64,000 nt of DNA from Methanosarcinales archaeon (GTDB taxonomy: Archaea > Halobacteriota > Methanosarcinia > Methanosarcinales > Methanoperedenaceae): contig CAJPFJ010000024.1 in the NCBI GenBank assembly GCA_905339155.1, forward strand, positions 1-64,000, in the 5' to 3' direction. Every line of letters starts with the position of its first letter. Within the stretch, counting starts at the first letter, position 1. The notes beneath the pieces are model-generated. The model made no database searches. It saw nothing but the letters and a program-made list of their open reading frames with translations, and was not told the DNA's origin. The translations under genes and the position numbers were made by a program. Shown in pieces: positions 63,398 to 64,000 of the stretch.

Positions 63398-64000
63398 ATG
63401 GGAAGTAAAATGGAAAGTAAAATGGAGAATCCGGTAAAAGTCCTGAACCTTTCTAAATCATTCAACGGGCAAAATGTTGTCAGGGACATATCATTTGATA
63501 TCACAAAAGGAGAGGTCTTCGGGCTTATAGGCCCGAATGGCGCTGGAAAGACCACAATAATACGAATGCTTCTTGATATAATAAGGCCGGATTCAGGAGA
63601 AATAAGGATATTGAATGACAGGCTATCCGAGGAAACAAAAAACCTGATCGGTTATTTACCGGAAGAACGGGGACTCTATAAAAAACTAACGGTTTTTGAG
63701 ACCCTGAAGTATCTTGGCGCCCTGAAAGAAATAGATGCAAAAGAAAGAGCAGGAGTGCTTCTTGAAAAGATGGGGATGATAGAGCAAAAAGGTAAAAAAA
63801 TTTCTGAACTTAGCAAAGGGATGCAGCAGAAAATACAGATAATAGCGGCCATCATCCATGATCCCGAGTTCATAATCCTTGATGAGCCTTTCAGCGGACT
63901 TGATCCTGTTAATATGAAACTCGTGAAAGACCTCATAATGGAACTTGGAAAAGAAGGAAAAACAATTCTTATCAGCACACACATGATGGACCAGGTGGAA
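63398..64000 (+). CDS. ABC-2-type ATPase, cut by window end
   Basis: Partial: 201 codons to the edge, frame still open. Walker A GPNGAGKT, signature LSKGMQQKIQI, Walker B FIILDEPFSGLDP and STHMMDQ at the end, as in NatA-like ABC-2 exporters of drugs, ions or polysaccharides. Several ATG choices near the start (63398, 63410, 63422); I kept the first. Last gene of the operon in view. Confidence 0.88.
   Translation, partial: MGSKMESKMENPVKVLNLSKSFNGQNVVRDISFDITKGEVFGLIGPNGAGKTTIIRMLLDIIRPDSGEIRILNDRLSEETKNLIGYLPEERGLYKKLTVFETLKYLGALKEIDAKERAGVLLEKMGMIEQKGKKISELSKGMQQKIQIIAAIIHDPEFIILDEPFSGLDPVNMKLVKDLIMELGKEGKTILISTHMMDQVE

Noticed and set aside
1-64000. CRISPR array, rRNA or intact transposase
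   Set aside because: No regularly spaced repeats, rRNA-like sequence or full-length transposase was recognised on either strand.

Overview
The window looks like a chromosome segment of a methane-cycling euryarchaeon of the Methanosarcinales, most plausibly a Methanoperedens (ANME-2d)-like organism. This is an inference from gene content: an AIR-synthase-like protein of the methanogenesis-marker-2 type (8.1-9.1 kb), HdrD-like and HdrCB-like heterodisulfide reductase proteins, DUF2769 proteins, TATA-box promoters, FlaD/E- and KaiC-like archaellum-type proteins and a PhaE-like protein. No rRNA, CRISPR array or intact transposon was seen; there is one tRNA gene, tRNA-Asp(GTC).

Layout. 0-4.7 kb: a membrane-anchored winged-helix protein, then an iron operon on the minus strand (FTR1 permease, DtxR-type regulator, FeoB, zinc ribbon) with two DtxR-like operators at its promoter. 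4.7-8.1 kb: an AT-rich accessory island with a HEAT-repeat/nitrilase fusion and a 524-bp MITE-like element inserted in a decayed tyrosine recombinase gene. 8.1-21.8 kb: methanogenesis-marker-2-like protein, chemoreceptor 1, aminotransferase, AI-2E-type permease, a large FAD/Fe-S HdrD-like oxidoreductase, a four-repeat PhaE-like protein and the tetrapyrrole operon hemL-hemC-cobA-hemD. 21.9-30.4 kb: an unusual biosynthetic-looking cluster (B12-binding radical SAM, SPASM radical SAM, methyltransferase, two glycosyltransferases of the TIGR04282/TIGR04283 type, three membrane proteins, two DUF2769 proteins and a rubredoxin-flavoprotein). 30.6-35.4 kb: a PF03640 lipoprotein, tRNA-Asp, and a signalling operon (wHTH, response regulator, histidine kinase, odd substrate-binding protein). 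35.4-45.5 kb: a candidate structured RNA, uvrC, two Cys-rich miniproteins, a V4R regulator, a methyltransferase, hdrC-hdrB, a TnpB remnant, cupin, htpX-pspAB and an RNase HI.

45.5-60.1 kb is a chemotaxis island: a FlaD/E-like coiled-coil protein, a KaiC-like ATPase, five more chemoreceptors, two intact and one destroyed cheW, and a two-CW protein. Seven genes in the window, including chemoreceptor 1 at 9.2 kb, share one promoter architecture: two TTCACA hexamers 11 bp apart, the second starting exactly 12 bp before a TATA box. This is the strongest undescribed signal found. The island also records recent rearrangement: near-identical cheW copies, a decayed gamma-carbonic anhydrase between cassettes, and a third cheW whose middle is replaced by an acylphosphatase-like gene.

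60.2-64 kb: an exported NEW3/Ig-like protein, a membrane-anchored protein, a Yip1-like protein and two ABC ATPases, the last cut by the window end. All functions are read from sequence patterns without database searches.
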